64,000 bases of DNA from PNON01 sp964387025 (GCA_964387025.1 CAYLUZ010000001.1:124001-188000); one strand, 5' to 3'; shown: positions 16,511 through 26,392, counted from the stretch's first letter. Numbers and translations are program-made. Notes: generated by a model from the sequence alone, not told the origin.

Positions 16511-17062
16511 TTATTTGTTAATCTTCCTATAGTGTAATTCTACAACGCCTGAGCGAAACGTTTTTAATCCGATAAGTTCCAATGTAAAATCCTTGCCCGA
16601 TTCGAACAAGCGGGGACCTTTTCCTGCAACGATTGGCTGAATGAGAAAATGATACTCATCGATCAGACCAGCCTGAGCGAGTTGCGATGCAATGTTCAAC
16701 CCGCCGATGGAAATATTTTTGCCCGGCAGTTGTTTCAGTTTCACAATCTCTTCTTGAAGGTTTGAGCGCAAAAGCGTTGTGTTGTTCCACTCCACGCTCT
16801 TCAATGTTGTTGAAAAGACGATCTTCGGTATCGAATCGAACGCGCGGGCAAATTCGTTGATCGTTTTTGATTCCGATTGATTCATGGCGACATCGTGCCA
16901 GTACGGATACATCAGCTGATAAGTGTTGCGCCCGAAAATTTCAACGTCTGAATCCTGCAGGAGCCCGGTATAGTACTCGTGCAGTTCGTCGTCAGCGATT
17001 ACCGATTCATGCCCGCTGCAGCCGTCAATGGTGATATTGATGGCAAAGACAACTTTTCTCAT
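16511..17062 (-). CDS. Dihydrofolate-reductase-family protein (RibD C-terminal domain)
   Basis: The 183-residue protein has the RibD-C fold: MRKVVFAINITIDG at the start, DSDVEIFGRNTYQLMYPYW in the middle and KNISIGGLNIASQLAQAGLIDEYHFLIQPIVAGKGPRLFE at the end, which is the NADPH-binding and C-terminal signature. Stand-alone members are reductases of uncertain substrate, distinct from folA. A 35-codon frame (17079-17186) lies just upstream but is not recognisable. Confidence 0.88.
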   Translation of the reverse strand: MRKVVFAINITIDGCSGHESVIADDELHEYYTGLLQDSDVEIFGRNTYQLMYPYWHDVAMNQSESKTINEFARAFDSIPKIVFSTTLKSVEWNNTTLLRSNLQEEIVKLKQLPGKNISIGGLNIASQLAQAGLIDEYHFLIQPIVAGKGPRLFESGKDFTLELIGLKTFRSGVVELHYRKINK

Positions 17063-17304
17063 TTTTTATTTCACCTAGTTATCGCACATCTTGAAATACC
17101 TCAACCATCGCCACAGTCGTTTCGGGAAGAATTCCTGGAGTGACTCGATAATCGCCATAAAAGATATCATGCCCTTTGAAATTCATGAGGTGGTTGCCCA
17201 ACTAATAATTATACAGAACGGTTCCACACATACACCATTTTGGTGGCAGCAGGCATCCATCTCTGCCTTTTATGCTCATTTCTCCATTCTCACCCTCGAT
17301 TTCC

Positions 17305-18282
17305 TTATAGCTTATTCCAATCCTCGTCGTCCAGCTCGATTTCCCTTTCGGGGTCAGAGAACAGGATACCCCGCAATCTCGAGAGCCAGAACATGAATCT
17401 ACGCAGCGGCCTGCGCGAGTAACGGTTCACAAAGTGGAGCGCCGCCTGTTCAAGCGGAACAAACTCGTTGGATCGCTGCACCAGAAAGTACTGGTGTTCG
17501 ATGATCCATAAATACAGGTCTGCCTCGGTCCTCCCCGGGAAATCAGACAGGATATTCATTTCCTGGATGATTTGGACCAACGGCAGGTATACCCGTTTAT
17601 ACCAGGACCTAGTAGCCCGGCCCTCATCAATGGGGTGGTGGTGCTTCTCACCCATATACCAGCGGTGAACTTGGATATGCTCAAGCAGTTTTTCGTATTG
17701 ACCTGCCTGGGTTATTTGGATATCACTCTCGGGGTATATCTCGTTCAATTTAGTAATTTCCCGGAAATGGACATTTTCCATCTTTAAGATCAGCTCTTCA
17801 AGGTTGGTTTCCGGGGTCATTTCCACATCAGTAATGATCTGGATGACATAGGCATCGATATATATTTGCCCGCGTTCACGGGCCACAGAGACACGGTGAT
17901 TACCATCTTTTACAAAGTACACTTCCCCGATCTTATACAGCTCAACCGGTGGAAGGTCGATATCCCTCATCCGAGCTCTGTCAATATTTTCCCATCGGGA
18001 GCGCATGAAATTCATTTTTGGCAGGAAAGCACGGTCAAAATCCTGGTAGCGGCCGACAGATCCAATGATATGATCCAGCAGCACCTCAGAATATCCCAGG
18101 TCTGACTGGCCTTTCAGCGGAACAACCTTACGGATATCATCAAAAGGCAGCAGGTCGTTATTTGTCCTTCTGAGGCGGCTCAGGATTCTGTTGATAAAGG
18201 CTTTGAAATGTGCCCGCTCAAAATCCAACCGGGCAGTGCCGTGAATAGTATGGTTTAAAGGATCTTCAAGTTTCTTATTCAT
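17305..18282 (-). CDS. ParB/sulfiredoxin-fold domain protein of unknown function
   Basis: The central part of this 325-residue protein (about residues 95-165) has the ParB/Srx-like strand-helix pattern: DLPPVELYKIGEVYFVKDGNHRVSVARERG, with the DGNHR motif (GxxR-like). Flanking regions are helical and include several tryptophan/arginine-rich stretches (RATRSWYKRVYLP, RRPLRRFMFWLSRLRG). It is not a partition ParB: it lacks the helix-turn-helix and dimer domain. The start overlaps the end of the phosphoesterase gene by eight bases, so the two are probably coupled. Confidence 0.7.
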   Translation of the reverse strand: MNKKLEDPLNHTIHGTARLDFERAHFKAFINRILSRLRRTNNDLLPFDDIRKVVPLKGQSDLGYSEVLLDHIIGSVGRYQDFDRAFLPKMNFMRSRWENIDRARMRDIDLPPVELYKIGEVYFVKDGNHRVSVARERGQIYIDAYVIQIITDVEMTPETNLEELILKMENVHFREITKLNEIYPESDIQITQAGQYEKLLEHIQVHRWYMGEKHHHPIDEGRATRSWYKRVYLPLVQIIQEMNILSDFPGRTEADLYLWIIEHQYFLVQRSNEFVPLEQAALHFVNRYSRRPLRRFMFWLSRLRGILFSDPEREIELDDEDWNKL

Positions 18283-18940
18283 CTTCTCTTTGGTTTCTAC
18301 TCTTTTTTATTGTTGGAATGGCGATGTTGGTTTGTTTATATCCATAGGTATTGACCACCGTGGTCTCAAAATATTTTGTGCTGGTTTGGGTGGAATTCCG
18401 GTACACATGGATATGTCCGTGAAAATGGTATTTTGGTTTAAACACCCGATCTATCCAGTTGAATGCTTTAATACCCCGGTGAGGCAGGTCCGGCATATCA
18501 TGAATTCCAGCCGGTGGGGCGTGAGTGATGAAAATGTCCAGGTATCTGCCATATTTGAGGTGGTTCGCTAATAATCCGGGAACCAGGGAAAAAGCCCACA
18601 ACCACATTTCATTTTGTGAATACTGGTACGGACCGTAATTATATTGTCCGCAGCCCTCAATGCCGGCAATTAATAATCCATTGCAGAACACTGTCTTTCG
18701 GTGAATGTCCACCCCGCCGCTTGGAAATAATTTTGGCCCTGCTACGGTATGTTCCACGAGGTTGGCGTGATTTCCGCGGACATAAAATAATGGTTTGTCC
18801 AGCATACTGACGATATATTCGAGGTAGGAATAGGAAAGGTCTCCACAGCTCAGGATGATATCGACACCCGAGAATCTTTCTTTGATATGTGAGCCATAGA
18901 GCTGGCTCAGTTCTTCATCACTGATGGTAAGTAGGTTCAT
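18275..18940 (-). CDS. Calcineurin-like metallophosphoesterase
   Basis: The protein has three of the family's metal-binding blocks: LSCGDLSYSYLEY (GD), FYVRGNHANL (GNH) and THAPPAG with FHGHIHVYR (GHxH). The usual first block (DxH) is replaced near the N-terminus by ISDEELSQ. I have seen this variant in close relatives, so it may be normal for the subgroup, but that is memory rather than proof. I prefer the ATG at 18940; a TTG at 18952 is also possible. It overlaps acpS at its start and the ParB-fold gene at its end. Confidence 0.82.
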   Translation of the reverse strand: MNLLTISDEELSQLYGSHIKERFSGVDIILSCGDLSYSYLEYIVSMLDKPLFYVRGNHANLVEHTVAGPKLFPSGGVDIHRKTVFCNGLLIAGIEGCGQYNYGPYQYSQNEMWLWAFSLVPGLLANHLKYGRYLDIFITHAPPAGIHDMPDLPHRGIKAFNWIDRVFKPKYHFHGHIHVYRNSTQTSTKYFETTVVNTYGYKQTNIAIPTIKKSRNQREDE

Positions 18941-19307
18941 TCCCCTGACCAATGCCCATAACTTGTGCGGCTGCTAACTCTGCTGTATGCGTAATACTGA
19001 CACTCCAATTGGATATGCCCAGTTCCAAGGATCTCTGTAATGCTTTTCCGGTTAATTCTAACCTTGGTGCACCAAGCTGATCTGGTAGTATTTCAATCTC
19101 ATGCCATGAGATCAAGCCAATGCCGCAACCAAGAGCCTTGGCTGTCGCTTCTTTTGCGGCAAATATCCCCGCAACAGATCGATCTTCCGGGTGTTCCTTA
19201 CGTTCGTTTTCTGTAAGGATCCGTTGTATGAATCGTTCTTTGATGGAAGTTTTTATGGAAGAGATCCGGTGGATTTCAACCAGGTCCAATCCTGAAACCA
19301 GGTTCAT
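18918..19307 (-). CDS. acpS: Holo-[acyl-carrier-protein] synthase
   Basis: AcpS transfers the phosphopantetheine arm of CoA to acyl carrier protein. The 129-residue protein has the family length and motifs: GLDLVEI (magnesium ligand D8), FAAKEATAKALG (E53) and SVSITHTAELAAAQV. It is 24 bases downstream of the inactive M16 gene, and its end overlaps the phosphoesterase start. Confidence 0.95.
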   Translation of the reverse strand: MNLVSGLDLVEIHRISSIKTSIKERFIQRILTENERKEHPEDRSVAGIFAAKEATAKALGCGIGLISWHEIEILPDQLGAPRLELTGKALQRSLELGISNWSVSITHTAELAAAQVMGIGQGNEPTYHQ

Positions 19308-19331
19308 TTGAATTATTCTCCTGTTAAGAAT

Positions 19332-20615
19332 CTAGGGGCCAGCTATTGCGGTGGCAGTTTTATTGGGAAGGAGATATTTCTGGGTGGCCACCAAAATTTG
19401 TTCAGGAGTGACTGCATTAACTAAACTTGCATAACCCCGATAATAATCCAATCCCAACTGGTACCGTTCAAGGCTGACCAGGGCTGATGCCACGCCAGCA
19501 TTTGATTCCATCGATAACGGCAGTCTGCCGATGTAATTCGCCTGGCTGTCTTTTAATTCTTCGATCAAAACCGGCTCGGTGACAAAGCGCTTGATCTCTT
19601 TTTTGATCAATGCGATTGTTTTCTCCACATTCACCGGGTTCACCCCGGCTGAGACTTCCCATGACCCGGGACCGATGCCGGAGTTCAATCGCGTGTAGGC
19701 ATAGTAAGCTAATCCGGATTGCTCCCTGATCACGTCCCCGATCCGTCCATACATCCCGAATTGACCCAGAATGCTATTTCCAAGAGATATGGGCATGTAG
19801 TCTGGTGATTTTCTGAGTGGTGCAGTCCAGCCCACCACGACATCCGATTGTATCTTTCCCGGGATGACAATTTTCTTTTTGACCGATTTGGATAGTCCAG
19901 AATAGGTACCAAGCTCAGGCTGGTCGGGTTGATTTGGGTTTGACCAGTTGCTGAAAATGGATTTAACAAGGTCCACAGCCTTGTTCGCCTCGATCGCACC
20001 AACAACTGAGATGACCATTCCTTTTGGACCAAAATTCTTCTTATGGTATCGGGCAATATCATCCCTGGTGATCTTAGCCACTGTTTCAGGATAGCCGTCT
20101 TCGGGTCGGGAATATGGATGCCCGGCAAAAATAAGCTGGTCAAAAGCGAGGGAAGACATTTCCGCGGTATCTTGAGCGCGCATGGCCAAGCCTGTGAGCA
20201 GTTGAGCCCGCATTTTTTCAACATAGGTTTCGGGGAATGTTGGTGAATGTATAAATTCAAAAAGCAGCCCCAAAAGCATGGACAGATCTTCGATTAGTGC
20301 TTTCCCCGAGAAACTGGTGGTGTGGATATTTCCACCGAACCCAAGACTGGCTCCGGAAGATTCCAGGATCTCAAAAATTTGAATAAAGTTCTTTTGGTCA
20401 GTTCCCCGCATCAACATCGCCGCTGTAAAATTTGCCAGACCCAATTTCTCGTCAGGATCAAAAATTGCGCCTGTATTCAGATAACCATTAATAACTACCG
20501 ATGGATTATTAAAGTTGGACCTTACCAGGATGGTTATCCCGTTAGGAAGCACCTCGCGGGTGATGTCATCGGCGCCGGGCAGGGTATTGTATGGATGTGT
20601 ATTCATTGTGTTCAT
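19332..20615 (-). CDS. M16-family peptidase, non-catalytic partner
   Basis: The protein (about 427 residues) has the insulinase/mitochondrial-processing-peptidase fold: GYLNTGAIFDPDEKLGLANFTAAMLMRGT at the position where active members carry HxxEH. No zinc site is present. The C-terminal half has the substrate-binding signature (SYPVSAG-like SGIGPGSWEVSAGVNP). I choose the ATG at 20615, with AAAGGA nine bases before and four bases after the upstream stop. The pairing with an HxxEH-bearing M16 protein directly upstream mirrors bacterial and mitochondrial two-subunit peptidases, so the two likely form a heterodimer. Confidence 0.88.
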   Translation of the reverse strand: MNTMNTHPYNTLPGADDITREVLPNGITILVRSNFNNPSVVINGYLNTGAIFDPDEKLGLANFTAAMLMRGTDQKNFIQIFEILESSGASLGFGGNIHTTSFSGKALIEDLSMLLGLLFEFIHSPTFPETYVEKMRAQLLTGLAMRAQDTAEMSSLAFDQLIFAGHPYSRPEDGYPETVAKITRDDIARYHKKNFGPKGMVISVVGAIEANKAVDLVKSIFSNWSNPNQPDQPELGTYSGLSKSVKKKIVIPGKIQSDVVVGWTAPLRKSPDYMPISLGNSILGQFGMYGRIGDVIREQSGLAYYAYTRLNSGIGPGSWEVSAGVNPVNVEKTIALIKKEIKRFVTEPVLIEELKDSQANYIGRLPLSMESNAGVASALVSLERYQLGLDYYRGYASLVNAVTPEQILVATQKYLLPNKTATAIAGP

Positions 20616-20619
20616 CAGA

Positions 20620-21909
20620 TCACATTCCTTTCGCCGCATCAGGCCGATAGATTCCAATCACCCTGTTTTGCTCATTAAGGTATTTACGGGCAACGCGCAG
20701 CATGTCCTCCGGCCGTACTTTGGAAAGCCTGTCCAGGTATTCTGTAAACCAGGAGTAGTCTGCGAACATTTCTGAATACCCCAGCCAGAATCCCTGATTG
20801 GTGATGTTCTCTGCGCCATAAACGAATAACGCCCGCGCTTGTTTGATCGCCCGTTGTATCTCGGCATCGGTCACAACATTCTGGAGTACTTTATCGATCT
20901 CGTCGTCGAAGGCCTTGATCGCTTCCTCCGGTTTATGTTCGGGGTGGATGGTCATTGTGGTCTCATACAAATAGGGGTCGATCGTGGCAGATAGCCCGCC
21001 GTGCACACCGACTGCCAGTTGGCTTTCGACCAATTTCTGATACAACCGACTGGTCTTGTTGGAAATTCCTCCCCCGCCGAACATATTTAATCCCGAAGGT
21101 CCGGTCAATAGGCTGTCAAGGACTGTGAACGGAAAGAAATCGGGGTGATTGGCTTCTGGGGCATGATATGCGATCTGAACGAAGACCGTTTCGCCCGGTC
21201 CGGAAACTTCAACCAGTTGAGCGCTTGAAGCTGCGGGTTCAGGGGTTATGGTTTGTTTAACCGGTTTTGAGGACGGCAGGCTAGCAAAGTATCCATTGAT
21301 CTTGACCAACATCTCTTTGGTGTTGAAATCCCCTGCAATAGCCAGTACCGCATTGGACGGTGTGTAATATTTTTTGTAGTAATTGTAGAGGTCATCACGC
21401 TGCATCGTCTTAAGGTCAGCCATTTCTCCGATGATCTCATAATGGTAAGAATGTGTGCTGAAGGCAGTTTTTTGAACCGCCTCCCCCAACTGGAACATGG
21501 GTTCGTTCTCATTCCCTTCCCGTTCAGAGATAATGACTGTCCTTTCTGACGCAACCTCCGCCGGATCATAGACGCTGTTGACCATCCGATCCGATTCCAG
21601 CTTCAGGGCAATGTCGATTTTTTCAGCCGGCATGGTTTCTAAAAAGGTAGTCCAATCCAGGAAAGTGAAGGCATTCCACATACCGCCTTCCCGCGAGATG
21701 ATCTTATCCATTACTCCTGGCGGAAACTGGCGTGTTCCCTTGAACTGCATGTGCTCCACCCAGTGCGAAATGCCGGTGATTCCGGGTGTCTCGTTCCTTG
21801 AACCCACCCGGTACCAGACCCAGCTGCTGATGATGGGCGATGAGTGGATCTCTTTCAGTTGTACCTGCAAGCCATTGTCCAGCTTGGTCTGTGTGATTAA
21901 TTGCTCCAT
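20620..21909 (-). CDS. M16-family zinc peptidase, catalytic subunit
   Basis: The 429-residue protein carries the inverted zinc motif HxxEH (H49, E52, H53 in ISHWVEHMQF), followed by the FKGTRQFPPG segment and the downstream glutamate-rich ISEREGNENEP region. The C-terminal half matches the non-catalytic domain of the same fold. M16 peptidases degrade short peptides inside the cell or process precursors. It is the first gene of the minus-strand operon that continues through the partner M16 gene, acpS, the phosphoesterase and the ParB-fold gene. Confidence 0.92.
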   Translation of the reverse strand: MEQLITQTKLDNGLQVQLKEIHSSPIISSWVWYRVGSRNETPGITGISHWVEHMQFKGTRQFPPGVMDKIISREGGMWNAFTFLDWTTFLETMPAEKIDIALKLESDRMVNSVYDPAEVASERTVIISEREGNENEPMFQLGEAVQKTAFSTHSYHYEIIGEMADLKTMQRDDLYNYYKKYYTPSNAVLAIAGDFNTKEMLVKINGYFASLPSSKPVKQTITPEPAASSAQLVEVSGPGETVFVQIAYHAPEANHPDFFPFTVLDSLLTGPSGLNMFGGGGISNKTSRLYQKLVESQLAVGVHGGLSATIDPYLYETTMTIHPEHKPEEAIKAFDDEIDKVLQNVVTDAEIQRAIKQARALFVYGAENITNQGFWLGYSEMFADYSWFTEYLDRLSKVRPEDMLRVARKYLNEQNRVIGIYRPDAAKGM

Positions 21910-22122
21910 TTATTCAATCCTTAGCCTTTAGTATGATTAAGTTATTACCTGAAATACTTATTTTTGATAAATCAATCGGTAAAATCAGAGTGATTGTTAA
22001 ATATTAATATAAGCAACTTTGATTACAGTCGTTATAATATTCACTATATCATATCGTTCGGAATCTGAATAATGAAACCAGATATAATTGTTAGACATTA
22101 AAAGTATGAGGGAGCAACACTG

Positions 22123-23463
22123 ATGGTGGATTCTGGATATATCGTAGCGGTAATTGGAGCCGGTCCTGCTGGTATCTTTGCCACCAAGCAGTTGGTTACT
22201 TATGGACATGAAGTTGTTCTGCTTAACAAGGATATTAAACCGGGTGGATTAGCTGAGTATGGTATTTACCCCACCAAACATAAGATGAAAGAAGGATTAA
22301 GGAATCAGTTCCGTTCCATTCTTTCGGATCCCAAAGTTCATTATTTTGGAAATATCGAAGTGGGGCGGGTGGGTGATATTACTTTCGATGAAATTCGACA
22401 GATGGGTTTCAGCGCCATTCTCGTAACTGCCGGAGCCCAGGCAGCCCGGCATCTGGGTGTTGCCGGAGAAGAATTGAAAGGCGTATACCACGCCAAGGAT
22501 GTGGTTTATCACTATAATGAACTCCCACCATACAGCCAGAAGGATTTTAGCGTGGGGAAGAGAGTGGCCATCGTGGGTGCCGGTAACGTCATGCTGGATC
22601 TGGCGCATTGGCTCATCGAAATGGTCAAGGTGGATGAAGTGATTTCAGTAATCAGGCGCGGCCCGGCAGAGGTCAAATTTGATAAAAAGGAATTGGAAAA
22701 TGTCATCTCCTACCTCGATATCATTACCCTCGAAACCGAGTTGGAAAGGGTTGCTCCTTTCATGAAAGAGGTTGGTGAAGATCCAGAAGAAGCCCGCGAA
22801 TTTTATCGGGCTGCTTCACACAAAGCAGTACCACATGATGCCCCCACCCGTTTTATCCTAAAGTTTCTTTCAGCTCCAAAGCTCCTTGTTGATGATGAAA
22901 ATGGTAGGGTAAAGGGTTTGATCGTTGAAGATACAAGGCTGCAGGAGTCCCACGGAACTATGAAAGCCGTAAGTACCGGAATTCAGCATACTTTGGATGT
23001 GGATACGGTAATCCTGGCAATAGGCGATCAGGTGGATCAGAATCTAGGCCTACCGTTTGAGGGCAGTCAATTCATCCACAACCAGCAGCCGGAATATCCT
23101 CAGGAAGGTATATCTTATGAGGTGTCTGATCCAGGTACCGGTAAAACAATGAAAGGGATTTTCCTTGCCGGATGGTCCAGGCAGGCCAGTACAGGGTTGG
23201 TCGGAATAGCCAGAAAAGATGCGATCAATGCCTCCATAGCAGTCGATGCCTACCTTATGGATAAAAAACCAGTGCCCACAACAAATATCGTAGATATTAT
23301 GGAAGCAGCCCTGATGCATTGTTCAAACTGTGTCGACTATGCAGATATTCAACTCCTGGAACATATCGAGCAGGAAAAAGCGGCAGAGTTGGGTCTGGAA
23401 GAGTTTAAATTTGACACCAATGAAAAGATGCTGATGGCTATTCGCTCCGGTTTGATCGCCTAA
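22123..23463 (+). CDS. FAD/NAD(P)-dependent oxidoreductase (glutamate-synthase-small-subunit / FNR-like)
   Basis: The 446-residue protein has two nucleotide-binding folds: GAGPAG near the N-terminus (FAD) and GAGNVMLDLAHWL in the middle (NAD(P)H). GGLAEYGIYPTKHKMKEGLRNQ and LVTAGAQAARHLGV are typical of the GltD/adrenodoxin-reductase group. No N-terminal Fe-S domain is present, which fits stand-alone ferredoxin/NAD(P) reductases or subunits of larger complexes. The C-terminal tail has a cysteine pair (HCSNCVDY). It is monocistronic by layout, divergent from the M16 operon. Its electron partner is not visible. Confidence 0.85.
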   Translation: MVDSGYIVAVIGAGPAGIFATKQLVTYGHEVVLLNKDIKPGGLAEYGIYPTKHKMKEGLRNQFRSILSDPKVHYFGNIEVGRVGDITFDEIRQMGFSAILVTAGAQAARHLGVAGEELKGVYHAKDVVYHYNELPPYSQKDFSVGKRVAIVGAGNVMLDLAHWLIEMVKVDEVISVIRRGPAEVKFDKKELENVISYLDIITLETELERVAPFMKEVGEDPEEAREFYRAASHKAVPHDAPTRFILKFLSAPKLLVDDENGRVKGLIVEDTRLQESHGTMKAVSTGIQHTLDVDTVILAIGDQVDQNLGLPFEGSQFIHNQQPEYPQEGISYEVSDPGTGKTMKGIFLAGWSRQASTGLVGIARKDAINASIAVDAYLMDKKPVPTTNIVDIMEAALMHCSNCVDYADIQLLEHIEQEKAAELGLEEFKFDTNEKMLMAIRSGLIA

Positions 23464-23644
23464 CCCTACCCTTAAATAACCAGCCCGGTAATTCATATCC
23501 AACTGCTGCAGTAGATAATTGCTTAATACTGTTTTAAGTAAATATCCGGTAATTTCTCCGCCGATTTGCGGTAAAATTAAAATTTGCGCATTAAAATTCG
23601 CGTTGTAATATTGATTTTTGTATTCATCAACGAACAGGTGTTAT

Positions 23645-24667
23645 ATGGACGGAAGTTTCTCAATTGAAACCCAGGGACTGGGCAGGGTATACAAGATCCG
23701 GAACCCGGGGAAAAAGGAAGCAAAGACGTTAACCGCTTTGGAAGGTGTTGACCTGCAAATTCAGCGCGGCGAGTTATTTGGAATATTAGGTCCGAATGGC
23801 GCCGGCAAGACGACGCTGATCAAGATCCTGACCACATTGCTTTCGCCAACCCACGGTACTGCCCATGTTGCCGGGTTTGACGTCACCAAAGATCCGGAAA
23901 ATGTGCGCAGCCGGATCAATATGGTTTCGGGTGGTGAATCGTCCGGGTATGGTCTGCTGACAGTGCGCGAAAACCTTTGGATGTTCGCACAATTTTATGG
24001 AATCCCCAGCAAGGAAGCCAACGAACGGATTAAGACTCTGCTAAAAATCGTGGGTATTGAAGACCGGGCCAACACCCGCTCCTCCTCATTATCCACCGGC
24101 TTGCGCCAGAAGATGAACATTGTCCGCGGTTTCCTGACTGATCCTGAGATACTATTCCTGGACGAACCGACTTTGGGTCTGGATGTCGGAGCTTCCCGCT
24201 CGGTCCGTGATTTTATCCGCCGCTGGATGGATGAAAACCACCAGCGCACACTCTTGCTGACCACTCACTATATGGTTGAGGCTGAAGAATTATGTGACCG
24301 GGTGGCGATCATCAATAAAGGCAAGCTGCTGGCATGCGGTACTCCCGCAAGCCTCAAACAATCTCAGCAGCGCGAAGCTATATTCCAGATCGACCTGGAT
24401 TCCCCGAAAGGCTTGGAGGTTTCCGCGTTCGAAAAATTACCTGGTGTGAATATGGTCAAGCTCCATGATGAAGAAGGCAAAACCGTGATGGATTTGGCTC
24501 TGAGTGAAGAAGCTGTACTTGCCAATGTAATCGCTGCTGCTACCAGCCTGGGAGCTCAGATCATAACCTTGCAGAAACGCGAACCAACATTGGAAGACGT
24601 CTTTGTCCGCCTGGTTGGTCAACGTATGGAAGAGGTTGAACATGGCAATGATGCTGCCTCCAATTAA
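23645..24667 (+). CDS. ABC-2 transporter ATP-binding protein
   Basis: I start at ATG 23645 (AGGTG upstream). The ATPase has Walker A GPNGAGKT (49-56), the signature LSTGLRQKMN and Walker B ILFLDEPTLGLD, with a long C-terminal extension typical of DrrA-like exporters. The membrane genes follow with overlap, so the three proteins probably form one complex. The exported substrate is unknown: candidates are lipids, antibiotics or polysaccharides. Confidence 0.93.
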   Translation: MDGSFSIETQGLGRVYKIRNPGKKEAKTLTALEGVDLQIQRGELFGILGPNGAGKTTLIKILTTLLSPTHGTAHVAGFDVTKDPENVRSRINMVSGGESSGYGLLTVRENLWMFAQFYGIPSKEANERIKTLLKIVGIEDRANTRSSSLSTGLRQKMNIVRGFLTDPEILFLDEPTLGLDVGASRSVRDFIRRWMDENHQRTLLLTTHYMVEAEELCDRVAIINKGKLLACGTPASLKQSQQREAIFQIDLDSPKGLEVSAFEKLPGVNMVKLHDEEGKTVMDLALSEEAVLANVIAAATSLGAQIITLQKREPTLEDVFVRLVGQRMEEVEHGNDAASN

Positions 24668-25490
24668 AAAACGTCAGACTGGCTGGCGGCTTTTCCTGAT
24701 GACGGTCATCGGGCGTTCCTATCCGCGCGTCGTGGGTATGCAGCGTGAATTGTCATGGATCTTTTTCGATACGTTCCTTCCCATGCTGGGCGTCGTGGCA
24801 TATGTCTTCGTCTACCGGGCAATCAAAGCACCGGAAGATTACGTGGGCTTTGTGGTAGTGGGTGGAGCAATGATGGCCTACTGGATGAATGTCCTATGGT
24901 CCATGTCTTCCCAGCTCTACTGGGAAAAAGAAACCGGCAACCTGGCCTTGTATATCATCTCTCCTGGACCAATGATGGGAATTTTGTTGGGTATGGCTAT
25001 GGGCGGTCTTTTCGCTACAACTCTGCGTGCCCTGGGTATTGTCATACTTGGCAGCCTATTGTTCCAGGTTCACTATGTCATTGTCAGTTTCGGACAGCTA
25101 TTCCTGGTTTTCTTCCTTACGATGGTCGCATTGTACGGCCTGGGGATGATGACTGCATCCCTTTATCTACTTCTCAGCCGTGAAGCCTATCATCTCTCCA
25201 ACCTAGCACAAGAACCCATATTCTTGATCTCAGGGTTTTATTTTCCTATAAAAAGCTTTCCGGCATGGGTACCGGTCATTGGGTCTATCATCCCGTTAAC
25301 CATGGGAATGGATGCTATGCGCCAACTGGCTTTCACCAGCGGACCCAGCCTGGGTTGGATCAGTGTGAAATTGGAATTGATCGGGTTGGTGGTTTTGTCT
25401 GTATTATTTCTTATCTGCGCCCGAATCCTGTTGGATTACATGGAACGGCTGGCTGTCCGTGAGGGACGGCTGACTGAAAGTCGAGCTTAA
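24642..25490 (+). CDS. ABC-2 type permease, first
   Basis: The ATG at 24642 (MAMMLPPIKKRQ) has AGAGG upstream and overlaps the ATPase gene by 26 bases. The protein of about 282 residues has a basic N-terminus, about six membrane helices and the ABC-2 permease pattern, including QEPIFLISGFYFPIKSFPAWV, the segment around the conserved loop before the last helices. It probably pairs with the next permease, since each is only a half transporter. Confidence 0.9.
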   Translation: MAMMLPPIKKRQTGWRLFLMTVIGRSYPRVVGMQRELSWIFFDTFLPMLGVVAYVFVYRAIKAPEDYVGFVVVGGAMMAYWMNVLWSMSSQLYWEKETGNLALYIISPGPMMGILLGMAMGGLFATTLRALGIVILGSLLFQVHYVIVSFGQLFLVFFLTMVALYGLGMMTASLYLLLSREAYHLSNLAQEPIFLISGFYFPIKSFPAWVPVIGSIIPLTMGMDAMRQLAFTSGPSLGWISVKLELIGLVVLSVLFLICARILLDYMERLAVREGRLTESRA

Positions 25491-25491
25491 T

Positions 25492-26361
25492 GTGAATTCT
25501 AAAACTCCCAATGGATCTGTTGCCTGGCGATCGTTTCGTATGGCAACCTGGCTGGGTTGGAAGATCGAAAGCAACTGGACGGATCCATTCCTGTTTGCCG
25601 TCTATTCCATCGTCAAACCGCTTGCTGCCGCGATGATCCTGGTCGTTATGTATGGGGTGATCAGCCAGGGCCAGTTTGGCTCTCCGGTTTTTGCCTATCT
25701 TTTCATAGGTAATGCGTTCTACCAGTACGTGGGTATGGTGATGGTCGGTGTCTCGTGGGCAATAGTGGATGACCGCGAGCATTATCGCACCCTCAAGTAT
25801 TTGTATGTTTCACCAATCAGTATTCCGTTCTACCTTCTAGGGCGCGGGGTTTCGCGCATCATTATCACCACCTTTTCGGTATTCATCATCATGCTGGTCG
25901 GGGTGCTTTTCCTCAAGATCCCCTTTGACCCGGCAAAGATCGATTGGGTACTGCTGATCATCAGCGTGATCATTGGGATCATCATGCTGGCCATGCTGGG
26001 GCTCTTGCTGGCAGGGGCAACATTACGGATGGCACAGTACAGTTTTAATATCGGGGATTCTGTCGCGGGAGCACTTTACCTTTTCAGCGGTGCAATTTTT
26101 CCCCTGCAGGTACTGCCGGCATTCTTGCGGCCTATCGGCTACATTATGCCCATCTCTTACTGGCTGGAATTGATCCGCCGGGCATTGGTGGGGAGCGTTG
26201 CCGAAGCCTTCCCAACTTTTACAAATTTTTCCAATTCAGACCTGATGCTGATCCTGATCGGATTGACGATATTTTTTGGGTTTGTCAGTGTGTGGGCCTG
26301 GAAGAAATTTGACTGGCAGGCGCGCGAACGCGGCTTGATCGACCAGACCAATAATTATTGA
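25492..26361 (+). CDS. ABC-2 type permease, second
   Basis: The frame starts with GTG at 25492, two bases after the previous stop. The 289-residue protein has about six membrane helices, with GAIFPLQVLPAFLRPIGYIMPISYWLELIRRAL as the family's hallmark near the C-terminus. Together with the first permease it probably forms a heterodimeric channel driven by the upstream ATPase. Confidence 0.9.
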   Translation: MNSKTPNGSVAWRSFRMATWLGWKIESNWTDPFLFAVYSIVKPLAAAMILVVMYGVISQGQFGSPVFAYLFIGNAFYQYVGMVMVGVSWAIVDDREHYRTLKYLYVSPISIPFYLLGRGVSRIIITTFSVFIIMLVGVLFLKIPFDPAKIDWVLLIISVIIGIIMLAMLGLLLAGATLRMAQYSFNIGDSVAGALYLFSGAIFPLQVLPAFLRPIGYIMPISYWLELIRRALVGSVAEAFPTFTNFSNSDLMLILIGLTIFFGFVSVWAWKKFDWQARERGLIDQTNNY

Positions 26362-26392
26362 TCCAGTTTCGCCAAAAACTTTACTTATTTGT

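Noticed and set aside
13495..17062. Possible integron cassette array
   Set aside because: The gene types fit, but I find no attC-type RYYYAAC/GTTRRRY pairs flanking the genes and no integrase. I keep only the weaker claim of an accessory patch.
17079..17186. A 35-codon minus-strand frame just upstream of the DHFR-like gene
   Set aside because: It has ACCTC rather than a ribosome-binding site and no known family. It is too short to support.
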